Shown here: piece after piece, positions 43,525-52,712 of the stretch
How the letters are laid out: every line of letters begins with the position of its first letter
How positions within the stretch are numbered: position 1 is the first letter of the stretch
Source of the DNA: Dehalococcoidia bacterium
Lineage (GTDB): Bacteria; Chloroflexota; Dehalococcoidia; SM23-28-2; HRBIN24
Direction of reading: 5' to 3'
NCBI GenBank assembly: GCA_025062275.1
Contig: JANXAP010000031.1
Location: forward strand, 1 to 60,759
Length of the DNA: 60,759 nucleotides
Program-made: the position numbers and the translations under genes
The notes under the pieces: model-generated
Seen by the model: only the letters and a program-made list of their open reading frames with translations
Database searches by the model: none
What the model was told of the DNA's origin: nothing

Positions 43525-44919
43525 TTACGTCGGTGATGGCAGACCCTCCCCCACTAGTGCATGGACGAGGGCGCGGAAGTGGCGCCCACGCTCCTCGAAG
43601 TTCTCATAGGCATCGAAGCTGGTGCAGGCCGGCGATAGAAGCACCACGTCCCCCGGTCGGGCCAGGCGGTGGGCCGCCGCCACCGCTTCCTCCAGGTCGC
43701 GCGCCGATACCAGGGCCGGCCGTCTATCGTGCGGCAGGCCCTCCGCTGCCTTTTCGACTGCCTCCCGTAGCTTGGGGCCGGACTCTCCGAAGAAGACCAC
43801 CGCCCGGCAGCGGCGACAGGCCTCCTCAGCCAGCTCATCCAGGGGCAGGTGCTTGTCGCGACCCCCCAGGAGCAACACGAGGGGCTGGTCGAAGCAGCGC
43901 ATCCCGGCCAGCGTCCGCTCGGGCGTGGTGGCGATGCTGTCGTTGTAATATTCGACCCCGCCCGCCGTCGCCACCAGCTCCAGCCGGTGCTCCACGCCCC
44001 GGAAGGTAGCCACCGCCCGGGCGATGGACTCGGGCGAGAGGCCGCAGGCGCAGGCCACCGCTGCCGCCGCCAGGGCGTTCTGCCGGTTGTGCTGGCCCCG
44101 CAGCCTCACGGCCGACAGGGGGAAGAGGCGACGCCGGCGACCGCCGCAGCGCCAGACCGCCTGCCCGTCGCGAACGAACACACCCTCGCCCTCCACGTCC
44201 TCCAGCGAGAAGAAGATGGGGCGAGAGGCGACTCGCTCCGCCAAGGCCCGCGACTCGGCACAGTCATAGCCCAGGACCGCCCAGTCGCCAGGCCCCTGAT
44301 AGCGGACGATGTTAGCCTTCAGCTCCCGATACTGGTCCCACGTGAAGCGGTCTAGGTGGTTGGGGGTGATGTTCAGCACCGCCGCCACATGGGGGCTGCG
44401 GCGCGTCAGCTGGAGCTGAGTATGGCTTATCTCCAACACCACCCACGTGTAGGGGCGAATGCGGGACAGAAGGTCCAGCAGCCCCACCCCGATGTTGCCG
44501 CCCACCACGTGGGGCAGACCCTCATAGCGGAACATCTCCCCTACGAGGGCGGTGGTGGTGGTCTTGCCGCTGGAGCCGGTGATGCCGGCCACCACCCCCG
44601 GGCACATCTCCAGGAAGAGGCCCATCATGGACAGGAGGGGCACCCCCCTCCGCCGCGCCTCGGCGATCCCTGGCAGGTCCAGGGGCACTCCTTGGGAGAC
44701 GAACAGGTAATCGGAAGAGCAGAGCACCTCCGGGTCATTGCCCCCCAGGGACAGCCTCACCGGCAAGCCCTCGATCTGGGCCAGGCGTGGCGCCAGCTGC
44801 TCGGGCGTCTTGGCGTCGCTGACGGTAACCTGGGCGCCGCGGCCTACGAAGAAGCGGACGGCGTCCACCCCCTCGATGCCCAGGCCTACCACCGTCACCC
44901 GGCGACCCCGGAAGTCCAT
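43525..44919 (-). CDS. murD: UDP-N-acetylmuramoylalanine-D-glutamate ligase MurD
   Basis: A 464-aa Mur ligase adding D-Glu. VVGLGIEGVDAVRFF (N-terminal Rossmann), P-loop GITGSSGKTTTTALVGEM, LEISHTQLQ, LNITPNHLDRFTWDQY, RGQHNRQNALAAAA and NDSIATTPERTLAG are diagnostic. The C-terminal LLGGRDKHLPLDEL and LLSPACTSFDAYENFEERG are also typical. The ATG overlaps the mraY stop by one base. Confidence 0.95.
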   Translation of the reverse strand: MDFRGRRVTVVGLGIEGVDAVRFFVGRGAQVTVSDAKTPEQLAPRLAQIEGLPVRLSLGGNDPEVLCSSDYLFVSQGVPLDLPGIAEARRRGVPLLSMMGLFLEMCPGVVAGITGSSGKTTTTALVGEMFRYEGLPHVVGGNIGVGLLDLLSRIRPYTWVVLEISHTQLQLTRRSPHVAAVLNITPNHLDRFTWDQYRELKANIVRYQGPGDWAVLGYDCAESRALAERVASRPIFFSLEDVEGEGVFVRDGQAVWRCGGRRRRLFPLSAVRLRGQHNRQNALAAAAVACACGLSPESIARAVATFRGVEHRLELVATAGGVEYYNDSIATTPERTLAGMRCFDQPLVLLLGGRDKHLPLDELAEEACRRCRAVVFFGESGPKLREAVEKAAEGLPHDRRPALVSARDLEEAVAAAHRLARPGDVVLLSPACTSFDAYENFEERGRHFRALVHALVGEGLPSPT

Positions 44920-45881
44920 CACGATACCCCCTCCAGGGCCAGAGCGGTGCCCACCAGCGCCCCGAGGGCGGCCAGCAGCCAGAAGCGCTGCACCACCTTG
45001 GGCTCGGGCCACCCCAGGGCCTCGAAATGATGGTGCAGAGGGGCCATACGGAACAGGCGTCGACCGCCCGTGAGGCGATAGTAGCCCACCTGCAGGTAGA
45101 CCGATGCCCCCTCCAGGACGAATACGATCCCTATGATGGGCAGCACCAGCCATTGTCCGGTCAGCAGGGCCAGGGCAGCCAGCCCCCCACCCAGGGCCAG
45201 GGCGCCGGTGTCGCCCATGAAGACCTGGGCGGGGTGAGCGTTATGCCAGAGGAAGCCCAGGGCCGCCCCCGCCACCACCAGGGCGAAGGCAGCCAGCTCC
45301 TCCTGGCCCTGGGCCAGGCCGATAATGCCATAGGCCAGATAGGCGATGACGCAGCAGCCAGCCGCGAGGCCGTCCAGGCCATCGGTGACGGCGACCCCGC
45401 CGGCCGTCAGAGTCACCACCGCCACGGCCGCCGGCACGGTCCACCAGCCCAGCTCGAAATCGCCCACGAAAGGCACCGCTACCGATGTTATGTCTAACTG
45501 CCACTTTATCACAAAACCGGCACCGAGGCCGCCAAGAAGGAACAGGGCCAGCTTCAAGCGCTTGTTGAGGGCCCACTCGCGTCGGCCCTGGAGAGAGCCC
45601 AGGTCGTCCACCAGTCCCACCACACCTAGCCCGGCCATGAGGGCCATGGGCAGGCCCAGCGCCAGCTCCCGCGTCAGCTCGAAGGCCGCAAAGGCCAGGG
45701 CCGCGCCCCAGATGACCACCCCCCCCATGGTGGGGGTGCCCGCCTTGGCCTGATGGGCCTGGGGTCCCCAGGGGTTTATGGCCTTGCCGAGGCGCAGTCG
45801 GCGCAACAGGGCCACCGCCGGGAAGCCCGCCAGCGCCGCCGTCGTGAGGGCCATCGCTCCCACCACCAGGGCATGGATCAT
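44919..45881 (-). CDS. mraY: Phospho-N-acetylmuramoyl-pentapeptide transferase MraY
   Basis: A 320-aa ten-helix enzyme making lipid I from UDP-MurNAc-pentapeptide and undecaprenyl phosphate. Signatures: HQAKAGTPTMGGVVIWG, LVDDLGSLQGRREW (DDxxK-like region), VTDGLDGLAAG, NAHPAQVFMGDTGALALGG, and the catalytic MAPLHHHFEALGWPE. It follows murF with a 4-bp overlap. Confidence 0.96.
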   Translation of the reverse strand: MIHALVVGAMALTTAALAGFPAVALLRRLRLGKAINPWGPQAHQAKAGTPTMGGVVIWGAALAFAAFELTRELALGLPMALMAGLGVVGLVDDLGSLQGRREWALNKRLKLALFLLGGLGAGFVIKWQLDITSVAVPFVGDFELGWWTVPAAVAVVTLTAGGVAVTDGLDGLAAGCCVIAYLAYGIIGLAQGQEELAAFALVVAGAALGFLWHNAHPAQVFMGDTGALALGGGLAALALLTGQWLVLPIIGIVFVLEGASVYLQVGYYRLTGGRRLFRMAPLHHHFEALGWPEPKVVQRFWLLAALGALVGTALALEGVS

Positions 45882-47251
45882 CGGGCCAGAGCCTCTACCA
45901 CTGTCTCCAGGGCCAGCGCCCTGGACGCCTTCACCAACAGCCAGTCCCCAGCCCGCAGCTCGCGGGACAGCAGGGCCACCGCCTCCTCCTTATCGGTCAG
46001 GACGCGCACGCTGCGGTGGCCGGCCGCCAGGGCCGCGGCCGCCACCGTTGGCGCCATCTCCCCCAGCAGCAGCAACACGTCCGTGGTGCGGGCGGCGTGG
46101 GCGCCTACCTGCCGGTGCCCCTCCTCGGCGGCATCCCCCAGCTCCAGCATGTCGCCCAGCAGGGCGATGCGCCGACCGGGCATCTCCGCCAGCAAGTCCA
46201 GGGCGGCCACTACCGAGGCAGGGCTGGCGTTGTAGGAGTCGTCGATGATGGTGCTGCCGCCCGGACCCGACAGCGTTCGCAGGCGCAGGTCGCTGCGAGC
46301 GCAGGCCAGCGCCTCGACCACGTCCTCCCACTCCATGCCCAGCGAGAGGGCCACGGCCGCCGCCGCCAGCAGGTTGTGCAGGTTATGCTTACCAGGCATG
46401 GGCGAGCGCACGGTGGCCTCACGACCCTGCCAACGCAGGCGGAAGGTGAACCCTTCCAGGCCGTGGGATTCCACCACCTGACCCTGGAGATGACACTGGC
46501 GGCAGGTCCCGTAGAGGACGGCCCTGGCCGGACCGCGGGCGAGCAGGCGGTGCGCCCACGGGCTATCGCCGTTGACTATGGCTGCCCCATCGGACGGGAG
46601 GGCCTCCACCAGCTCCCCCTTGGCGGCGGCGATGGCGCCCAGGCTGCCCAACCGTTCCAGGTGCACCGGCTCGATGCTGGTCACGACCCCCAGCCGGGGC
46701 CTCGCTATCTGACACAGGAGGCGAATGTCCCCCTGCGCGAACATGGCCATCTCCAGTACGGCGACCTCGTGCTCGTCCGTCAGTCCCAGGAGGGCCAGGG
46801 GGAGGCCCACCTCCGTATTCAGGTTGCCTTCGCTCTTGAGGACCCGGTAGCGACGGGCCAGGACGGCCGCCGTCAGCTCCTTGCAGGTGGTCTTGCCCAC
46901 GCTGCCCGTCACCCCCACCACCGCCAGAGAGGGATGACGGGCGCGACGGGCGGCGGCCAGCAGCTGGAGGGCACGGGCCGTATCGCTCACATGGTAGAGG
47001 GTGATGCCCTCCGGCACGTCGGGAAAGGGCCGCGATACCACCGCTCCCCTGGCTCCCGCCCCGATGGCCTGGGGGAGGAAGTCATGGCCATCGTGGCGCT
47101 GGCCCCTCAGGGCGAAGAAGAGGTCTCCCTCCCGCACGCGGCGGGAATCGATGGCGACGCCCGTGAAGGGCGCCGCCTCCAGCGGGCCAGAACAGGCCAC
47201 GAGGGCCGGCCCCAGGTCCCGGGCCACCTCCTGCCGCGATAGAGCCATCAT
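45878..47251 (-). CDS. murF: UDP-MurNAc-tripeptide D-Ala-D-Ala ligase MurF
   Basis: A 457-aa Mur ligase adding the D-Ala-D-Ala dipeptide made by Ddl. FTGVAIDSRRVREGDLF is the MurE/MurF N-domain, P-loop GVTGSVGKTTCKELTAAVL, LEMAMFAQGDIRLL, SIEPVHLERLGSL, GKHNLHNLLAAAAV and IDDSYNASPASVVAAL. murE is absent from the window, though it is often adjacent in dcw clusters. ATGA overlap with ftsI. Confidence 0.95.
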   Translation of the reverse strand: MMALSRQEVARDLGPALVACSGPLEAAPFTGVAIDSRRVREGDLFFALRGQRHDGHDFLPQAIGAGARGAVVSRPFPDVPEGITLYHVSDTARALQLLAAARRARHPSLAVVGVTGSVGKTTCKELTAAVLARRYRVLKSEGNLNTEVGLPLALLGLTDEHEVAVLEMAMFAQGDIRLLCQIARPRLGVVTSIEPVHLERLGSLGAIAAAKGELVEALPSDGAAIVNGDSPWAHRLLARGPARAVLYGTCRQCHLQGQVVESHGLEGFTFRLRWQGREATVRSPMPGKHNLHNLLAAAAVALSLGMEWEDVVEALACARSDLRLRTLSGPGGSTIIDDSYNASPASVVAALDLLAEMPGRRIALLGDMLELGDAAEEGHRQVGAHAARTTDVLLLLGEMAPTVAAAALAAGHRSVRVLTDKEEAVALLSRELRAGDWLLVKASRALALETVVEALAR

Positions 47252-48975
47252 CGTCCCGGCTGGGCAGCCACCAGACCCGCCGGTGGCACCCGGTAGTAGA
47301 CCATCGCCTCGCGGGCGACCTGGGCGAAGACGGGCGCCGCCACCACCGTGCCCCAGGGGACGTCCTGGGGCTCGTCGATCTTGACCAGGACCACCAGCTT
47401 CGGGTCATCGAGGGGCACGATGCCCGCAAAGGAGGATATGTAGGCGTTGGGCTTGTAGGTGCCGCCGGCCACCAGATTGGCGGTTCCCGTCTTGCCGCCT
47501 ACCCGATAGCCGGGGACGCTCAGCAAGCTGGGCGAAATCCGGTCGGCTACGGCGCCCATCATCTCCCTCACGGTGCGGGCCGCCTCGGGGGAGATGACCT
47601 GTCGCACCATCTGGGGCTGGGTCTCCTTCACGCCATCGGGGGTGACGATGGCCCTGACCACATAGGGGCGCATCAGCTTGCCATCGTTGGCGATGGCTGC
47701 CAGCGCCGCCGCCATCTGGATGGTCGTGACGCTGATGCCCTGGCCGAAGGAGTTGGTGGCCAGGTCCAACTCGCTCCAGTCGGGGTCGTCGGGCCAGCGC
47801 ACCTGACCGGCCGCCTCCCCGCCCAGGCCGATGCCCGTAGGCTCGCCGAAACCGAACCGTCGCACGTAGTCATAGAACCGCTGCGGCCCCAGGCGCTGGG
47901 CCAGCCACACAGCGCCGGTGTTGAGGCTCTTGGTCAGCATCTGGGTCACCGTCTGGCTGCCATTGGCCGAAAAGTCCCAGTTATAGATGCGGGCACCGTT
48001 CACCACCGCCACGCCCGAATCATACCAATAGGTGTCGGGGCCGGCCACGCCGCTGTCGATGGCCGCGGCGGTGGTGATGACCTTGAACACCGACCCCGGC
48101 TCGTAGGGGTCGGTGACGGCAGGATTGCGCAACAGCGCCACCTTCGCCTCGTCCCCCAGGTCGGGGTTGGTCAGGTCGAAGGTGGGGCGGGAGGCCAGCG
48201 CCAGAATGGCGCCGGTGCGGGCGTCCATGACCACGATGGTGCCCCCCTTCGCCCGGTGCTCCTTGATGGCCTGCTCCAGGGCCTGCTCCGCCACCCGCTG
48301 CAGGTAGCGGTCGATGGTCAGGACGACATCGGCCCCCGAGCGGGGAGGCACCTCCTGCCACCCCGACCAGTAGAGGCCCTGGCCGCTGGTGTCCCGCTCC
48401 CAAGAGGCGCGGCCGGCCTGGCCCCGCAGGACGGAGTCCAGGTCGGCCTCCAGGCCCGACAGCCCGACGCCATCGCGGCCCACCACGCCGATGAGCTGGG
48501 CCGCGAGGCTGCCCTCGGGGTAGATGCGGCGGCCATCGGGGACCAGCCGCACACCTTCCAGCCCCAGCCTCTGCAGCGCCACCGCCTTGTCGTAGTCGAG
48601 GCCGTGGGCCACCTCCGTCTCGAAGGCCGGACTGGCCAGGACCCTGTCCACCATCTGCTCCGGCGCCCCTCCGGCCAGGGCCGCTATCTGGCGGGCTGCC
48701 GCCATGGCCTTGCCCCGGTCCTGCCAGGCCCTCTTCTCCACCATGACGTTGTAGCTCTCGACGCTCATGGCCAGGGGCGCCCCGTTGGCGTCCAGTATGG
48801 CCCCCCGCTTGCCGGGCAAAAGGGTATCGGCAGTGCGGTTCAGCCGGGCCAGACGGGCATACTCCTGATGGTCCCGCACCTGCAGCTGTCCCAGCCTTCC
48901 CGTGACCAGCACCAGGCCCAGGGCCAGGCCGGAGATGAGCAGCCACATGCGCCAGGAGGGGCCGTGCCAGCGCAC
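47248..48975 (-). CDS. ftsI: Division-specific penicillin-binding protein (FtsI / PBP2-type)
   Basis: A 575-aa class B PBP. One N-terminal membrane helix (about 9-27), a PBP dimer domain (KRGAILDANGAPLAMSVESY) and a transpeptidase domain with Ser-295-V-F-Lys-298 (EPGSVFKVIT), Ser-350-L-N and Lys-495-T-G (GGKTGTAN). No PASTA domains follow. It crosslinks septal peptidoglycan with FtsW. GTG start; its gene overlaps murF. Confidence 0.95.
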   Translation of the reverse strand: MRWHGPSWRMWLLISGLALGLVLVTGRLGQLQVRDHQEYARLARLNRTADTLLPGKRGAILDANGAPLAMSVESYNVMVEKRAWQDRGKAMAAARQIAALAGGAPEQMVDRVLASPAFETEVAHGLDYDKAVALQRLGLEGVRLVPDGRRIYPEGSLAAQLIGVVGRDGVGLSGLEADLDSVLRGQAGRASWERDTSGQGLYWSGWQEVPPRSGADVVLTIDRYLQRVAEQALEQAIKEHRAKGGTIVVMDARTGAILALASRPTFDLTNPDLGDEAKVALLRNPAVTDPYEPGSVFKVITTAAAIDSGVAGPDTYWYDSGVAVVNGARIYNWDFSANGSQTVTQMLTKSLNTGAVWLAQRLGPQRFYDYVRRFGFGEPTGIGLGGEAAGQVRWPDDPDWSELDLATNSFGQGISVTTIQMAAALAAIANDGKLMRPYVVRAIVTPDGVKETQPQMVRQVISPEAARTVREMMGAVADRISPSLLSVPGYRVGGKTGTANLVAGGTYKPNAYISSFAGIVPLDDPKLVVLVKIDEPQDVPWGTVVAAPVFAQVAREAMVYYRVPPAGLVAAQPGR

Positions 48976-48988
48976 CTCGCCTCACCCT

Positions 48989-49426
48989 TTATGGCAGCGG
49001 CAGCCAGGAGAAGAGCCGCTGCCACCAGGGCCGCGAGGGGGCCGGTGGCGCCGGCGCCTCCTGGGGCCAGTAGCGCTCGGGCAATTTCGGCTCGGGAGGA
49101 GTCGCGTTCTCGACCTGTAGGTAGACCACCTCGGTGGGCTTCACCATTCCCAGGCGCTGGCGGGCCTCCTGCTCGATGCGGGAGAGGGAAGAAAAGTAGG
49201 ACAGCTCCGCTTCGAGCTCGCCGTTGCGGGCTTCCAGCTCAGCCCGCTGACGCTCCAGCCGCGTGATCCCCTCGCTGACGGAGGCAGCCCCGGCGAACTG
49301 GCGAACCGAGACCAGGCCCGCCAGGCCGATGGCCACCGCCCCCACCACCAGCACCAGGGGCAGCTCGCCCCACAGGGCGGGCAGGGACGGGATGCGAGCG
49401 CGCGCCCGCTCGCGGACGGTGGCCAC
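48989..49426 (-). CDS. FtsL/FtsB-like septum formation initiator
   Basis: A 145-aa bitopic protein: cytoplasmic basic N-terminus, one membrane helix (about 22-42) and a coiled coil (ITRLERQRAELEARNGELEAELSYF). The C-terminal tail is rich in Pro and Trp. ARQRLGMVKPTEVVYL resembles both FtsL and FtsB/DivIC endings. The position between rsmH and ftsI is the classic ftsL slot; by sequence it falls in the DivIC/FtsB family, so I leave the symbol blank. Confidence 0.82.
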   Translation of the reverse strand: MATVRERARARIPSLPALWGELPLVLVVGAVAIGLAGLVSVRQFAGAASVSEGITRLERQRAELEARNGELEAELSYFSSLSRIEQEARQRLGMVKPTEVVYLQVENATPPEPKLPERYWPQEAPAPPAPSRPWWQRLFSWLPLP

Positions 49427-49429
49427 GGC

Positions 49430-50380
49430 CTACACCCTCTCCGCCACCCGCAGCCGGGCGCTGCGGGCCCTGGGATTCGCCTCCACTTCCTGGGGCGAGG
49501 GGCGAATGACGCCCCGCACCAGGGGACGCAGGGTGGCACGGTGCCCGCAACGGCACCGGGGCACCTGCGGCGGGCAGATGCAGTCCCGGCTCTCCCGCTG
49601 AATGAACTGCTTCACCACCCGGTCCTCCAGGGAGTGGTAGGAGATAACCACCAGGCGACCGCCCTTCCCCAGCACCTGCACCGCCTGTGCCAGGGCCATC
49701 TCCAGGTTCTCCAGCTCGGAGTTGACGGCGATGCGCAGGGCCTGGAAGGTCTTGGTGGCGGGGTGGATGCGCCCCTGATTGCGGCCCACGGCCCGCGCCA
49801 CCACCTGGGCCAGCTGGGTGGTGGTGCGAATGGGGCGCGACCGCACGATGGCGCGAGCGATGCGGCGGGCCGCCGGTTCCTCGCCGTAGCGCCAGATCAG
49901 GTCGGCCAACTCGCGCTCGGGCAGACCGTTGACTATCTCGAAGGCCGTGGTCTCCTGCTCGGGGCCGAAGCGCATGTCCAGGGGCCCCTCCAGTTGGAAG
50001 CTGAAGCCTCGCTCAGGCCGCGCCAGCTGGAAAGAGGAAAGGCCCAGGTCGAACAGCACCCCATGCACGGGCACGAAGTTGTATTCGCGGCAGATGGCCG
50101 CCAGGTCGCGGAAGTTGCCCTGCACCAGGCGGACGTCGGGCAGGAAGGGTGCCAGCCGTTCGCGGGCCACCGCCAGGGCCTCCACGTCCAGATCGATGCC
50201 CAACAGCAGGCCACCCGGGGAGGCGGCCTGCAGGATGGCCTCGGCATGGCCGCCAGTGCCGACGGTGCAGTCGACGTAGCGGCCGCCCGGCTGGACGTCC
50301 AGCGCCCGCACCACCTCCTGGGCCATCACGGGGACGTGGAGAACTTCGTGCTCCTCGAACACTTTGGCCCTCACCAGCAT
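49430..50380 (-). CDS. rsmH: 16S rRNA (cytosine-1402 N4)-methyltransferase RsmH
   Basis: A 316-aa SAM methyltransferase (MraW). [15 protein letters not shown], the SAM motif [52 protein letters not shown] and [16 protein letters not shown] are diagnostic. The last gene part carries four Cys ([12 protein letters not shown]). ATG with GGGGGAGG upstream; 14 bp after mraZ. Confidence 0.96.
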   Translation of the reverse strand: MLVRAKVFEEHEVLHVPVMAQEVVRALDVQPGGRYVDCTVGTGGHAEAILQAASPGGLLLGIDLDVEALAVARERLAPFLPDVRLVQGNFRDLAAICREYNFVPVHGVLFDLGLSSFQLARPERGFSFQLEGPLDMRFGPEQETTAFEIVNGLPERELADLIWRYGEEPAARRIARAIVRSRPIRTTTQLAQVVARAVGRNQGRIHPATKTFQALRIAVNSELENLEMALAQAVQVLGKGGRLVVISYHSLEDRVVKQFIQRESRDCICPPQVPRCRCGHRATLRPLVRGVIRPSPQEVEANPRARSARLRVAERV

Positions 50381-50394
50381 GCTCTATCCTCCCC

Positions 50395-50826
50395 CTACCT
50401 GAGCGATTCCATCTCTTCCCTGTAGGTAGCCTCCACCTGGGCCATCTCCTCCTCCCAGCGCTTGGGGTTCCAGATCTCCAGGCACTCGATGCGGCCGGCG
50501 ATGACCACAGGACCGTCCAGCCCCGCCTTCTCCCGCAGCAGTTGAGGCACCAGCACGCGGCCCTGGCGGTCCAGCTCGGCATCCCAGGAGCGGACGGAGA
50601 AGCCGCGGCGCAGGCGACGGCCCTTGAGGGTGGTGGCGGGCTCGGCCATCACCCGCTGCTCCATGCGCTCGAAGCCCTCGTTGGTCCACACCTCCACGCA
50701 TCCATCGGGGCTGAGGGTCAGCTTCATGCCGTCGCTGAAGAGGTGGCGGTAGCGGGCCGGTATGGGCACCCGCCCGCGGTCGTCCATGGAGTACTCGTAC
50801 GTGCCGCGAAAGACCAAGGTATGCAC
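50395..50826 (-). CDS. mraZ: Transcriptional regulator MraZ
   Basis: A 143-aa AbrB-fold regulator with two MraZ domains: DDRGRVPIPARYR (about residues 15-27) and LDRQGRVLVPQLLREKAGL (about 84-102). MraZ rings bind tandem TGGGA repeats at their own promoter and regulate the dcw cluster. Such repeats occur at 50921-50945. GTG start. Confidence 0.96.
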   Translation of the reverse strand: MHTLVFRGTYEYSMDDRGRVPIPARYRHLFSDGMKLTLSPDGCVEVWTNEGFERMEQRVMAEPATTLKGRRLRRGFSVRSWDAELDRQGRVLVPQLLREKAGLDGPVVIAGRIECLEIWNPKRWEEEMAQVEATYREEMESLR

Positions 50827-50869
50827 CCGTTCCCGTTTCCCCGCCTTCCTGCGCCGCCCGGGCTGTGGT

Positions 50870-50895
50870 ATATTTGCCGTGCATGGCCCAAATAT
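50870..50895. repeat. AT-rich inverted repeat in the mraZ leader
   Basis: ATATTTG (50870-50876) and CAAATAT (50889-50895) are perfect 7-bp arms around a 12-bp GC-rich centre. It lies downstream of the predicted mraZ transcription start, so it may be an RNA hairpin or a further operator. A TATACC on the minus strand in its left arm could be an additional -10. Confidence 0.5.
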
Positions 50896-50920
50896 GGCGG
50901 GAGGAGTGCGAGGGAGAGCC

Positions 50921-50945
50921 TACCACCGCCTCCCACTTCCTCCCA
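50921..50945 (-). promoter_or_regulatory. MraZ operator: three TGGGA-type repeats
   Basis: Minus strand: TGGGA-N5-TGGGA-N5-TGGTA at a strict 10-bp period, the arrangement known for MraZ boxes. The third copy has one mismatch. It overlaps and follows the expected transcription start of mraZ, consistent with autoregulation. Confidence 0.9.
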
Positions 50946-50946
50946 C

Positions 50947-50973
50947 ATCATACCACCGGGACCCGACCGTCAA
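50947..50973 (-). promoter_or_regulatory. Promoter of the dcw cluster
   Basis: Minus strand TTGACG (50973-50968), 15 bp, TATGAT (50952-50947) preceded by TGG, an extended -10. The short spacer is compensated by the extended -10. The leader before mraZ is about 115 bases. Confidence 0.6.
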
Positions 50974-50980
50974 CGGTCGG
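50963..50980. promoter_or_regulatory. 18-bp palindrome covering the dcw -35
   Basis: CCGACCGT-CA-ACGGTCGG is a perfect palindrome with 8-bp arms, and contains the TTGACG -35. It looks like the operator of a dimeric regulator; the protein is not identified. Confidence 0.6.
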
Positions 50981-50991
50981 CGGCCCGGGTG

Positions 50992-51011
50992 TTATCCACA
51001 CTATTTCCACA
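50992..51011 (+). promoter_or_regulatory. DnaA-box pair between mraZ and mogA
   Basis: TTATCCACA (50992-51000) is the exact consensus DnaA box. ATTTCCACA (51003-51011), 11 bp later, has two mismatches. The 11-bp phase is the same as in the ftsZ-nrdR element. Confidence 0.6.
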
Positions 51012-51023
51012 TGAGGGGAAGCT

Positions 51024-51518
51024 GTGGGCTACCGCGTCGGCATCCTCACCGTCTCCGATATGGGCGCCCGTGGCCTCAGGCCTGACACCAGCGGCCAGGC
51101 CATCCGCGACATCCTCGCCACCCTCGACGCCGAGATAGTCCGCTACGAGGTGGTGCCCGACGAGCGCCACCAGATAGAGGATCGCCTCCGTCGCTGGGCC
51201 GATGAGGACGGCCTGGACCTGGTCCTCACCACCGGCGGCACCGGCCTGGGGCCCAGGGACGTGACCCCTGAGGCCACCCGCGCCGTCATCGACCGCGAGG
51301 CGCTGGGCCTGGTGGTGGCCATGGTCTGCGAGGGCCTCAAGCACACCCCTCTGGCCATGCTCACCCGCGCCGTGGCCGGCCTGCGCGGCCGCACCCTCAT
51401 CGTCAACCTGCCAGGCAGCCCCAAGGCTGTGCGAGAGAACCTCCAGGTCATCCTGCCCGTGCTGCCCCACGCTCTGGAGCTGGCCAGGGGGGAGCCTTCC
51501 CCCCACCAGACGTCCTGA
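51024..51518 (+). CDS. MogA/MoaB-type molybdenum cofactor protein
   Basis: A 164-aa protein of the MoaB/MogA family that adenylates molybdopterin before molybdenum insertion. VGILTVSDMGARGLRPDTSG, the substrate-binding TTGGTGLGPRDVTPEAT and LIVNLPGSPKAVRENL are canonical. GTG start with GAGGGG upstream. It is divergent from mraZ and starts a cluster of translation and secretion genes; no other Moco genes are in the window. Confidence 0.92.
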   Translation: MGYRVGILTVSDMGARGLRPDTSGQAIRDILATLDAEIVRYEVVPDERHQIEDRLRRWADEDGLDLVLTTGGTGLGPRDVTPEATRAVIDREALGLVVAMVCEGLKHTPLAMLTRAVAGLRGRTLIVNLPGSPKAVRENLQVILPVLPHALELARGEPSPHQTS

Positions 51519-51556
51519 CGTGGTAGTCGGTGGGAGAAGGTGGGAGGAGCCAGACC

Positions 51557-52291
51557 GTGCGCATCGACATCCTGACCATCTTCCCGGGCATGTTCGTCGG
51601 CCCCTTTGACGAGTCCATCGTCCGCCGGGCCCGAGAGCGGGGCATCGTCTCCATCCACGTGCACGACATCCGCGCCTGGGCCACCGACCGCCACCGCACC
51701 GTGGACGACTACCCTTACGGTGGCGGTCCCGGCATGGTCATGAAGCCGGAGCCCATCTTCGCGGCGGTGGAGGACGTCCTGGCCCAGGACGAACGTCGGG
51801 GGCCCATCGTCCTCATGACCCCCATCGGCCGCCCCTTCACCCAGGAGGTGGCCCAGCAGCTGGCCAGTCAGGAGCGGCTGCTGATCATCTGCGGCCACTA
51901 CGAGGGGGTGGACGCCCGCGTCCACCGCTACCTGGCCACCGACGAGATCAGCATCGGCGACTACGTCCTGTCGGGCGGTGAGCTGCCGGCCATGGTGCTG
52001 GTGGACGCTGTGGTGCGGCTCCTGCCCGGGGCGGTGGGCGACCCCGAGTCCGTCAGGAGCGAGTCCTTCGCCGATGGCCTGCTGGAGGCGCCCCACTACA
52101 CCCGTCCCCCCGACTTCCGGGGCTGGCGGGTGCCCGAGGTGCTGCTGTCGGGCCATCACCAGGAGGTGGCCAGGTGGCGGCGGCGCCAGAGCATACTGCT
52201 CACGGCCCGTAGGCGCCCGGACCTCTTGGCCCGCGCCCTTCTGACCCCCGAGGAGCAGGAGTGGCTTGCCCAGAACCTGGAGCAGGCGTAA
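51557..52291 (+). CDS. trmD: tRNA (guanine-37 N1)-methyltransferase TrmD
   Basis: A 244-aa SPOUT methyltransferase that makes m1G37 and prevents frameshifting. [52 protein letters not shown] and the trefoil-knot SAM site [18 protein letters not shown] are intact. GTG at 51557 with GGGAGGA; an earlier GTG at 51530 is less likely. The neighbour rplS is the usual partner. Confidence 0.95.
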   Translation: MRIDILTIFPGMFVGPFDESIVRRARERGIVSIHVHDIRAWATDRHRTVDDYPYGGGPGMVMKPEPIFAAVEDVLAQDERRGPIVLMTPIGRPFTQEVAQQLASQERLLIICGHYEGVDARVHRYLATDEISIGDYVLSGGELPAMVLVDAVVRLLPGAVGDPESVRSESFADGLLEAPHYTRPPDFRGWRVPEVLLSGHHQEVARWRRRQSILLTARRRPDLLARALLTPEEQEWLAQNLEQA

Positions 52292-52304
52292 ACTGGGCGC
52301 TGGC

Positions 52305-52676
52305 ATGGACGTGGACGTCCGACCTCTTCTGGACATCAAGCCCAACCCCGACATCCCGTCCTTCGGGCCCGGGGACACGGTGCGTGTCCACTGCAAGGTG
52401 GTGGAGGGAGACCGCGAGCGCGTCCAGGTCTTCGAGGGGGTGGTGATCCGCAAGCGGGGCGGCGGCCTCAACGCCACCTTCACCGTCCGCAAGATATCCC
52501 ACGGGGTAGGCGTGGAGCGCATCTTCCCTCTCTACTCGCCGCTGATCCAGAAGGTGGAGGTCGTCCGCTACGGCAAGGTGCGCCGTGCCCGCCTCTACTA
52601 CCTGCGGGAGCGCATCGGCCGGGCCGCCCGCATCAAGGAGAGGCGCGTGGCCCCTCAGCCCAAGGGCCAGCGTTAG
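52305..52676 (+). CDS. rplS: 50S ribosomal protein L19
   Basis: A 123-aa ribosomal protein at the 30S-50S interface. [53 protein letters not shown] and [20 protein letters not shown] are the family blocks. The ATG at 52305, 13 bp after trmD, fits the usual length. Confidence 0.97.
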   Translation: MDVDVRPLLDIKPNPDIPSFGPGDTVRVHCKVVEGDRERVQVFEGVVIRKRGGGLNATFTVRKISHGVGVERIFPLYSPLIQKVEVVRYGKVRRARLYYLRERIGRAARIKERRVAPQPKGQR

Positions 52677-52712
52677 CTCTCCCCGGTGGGCCGCCCTGCC
52701 CTAGTGGCGGCC

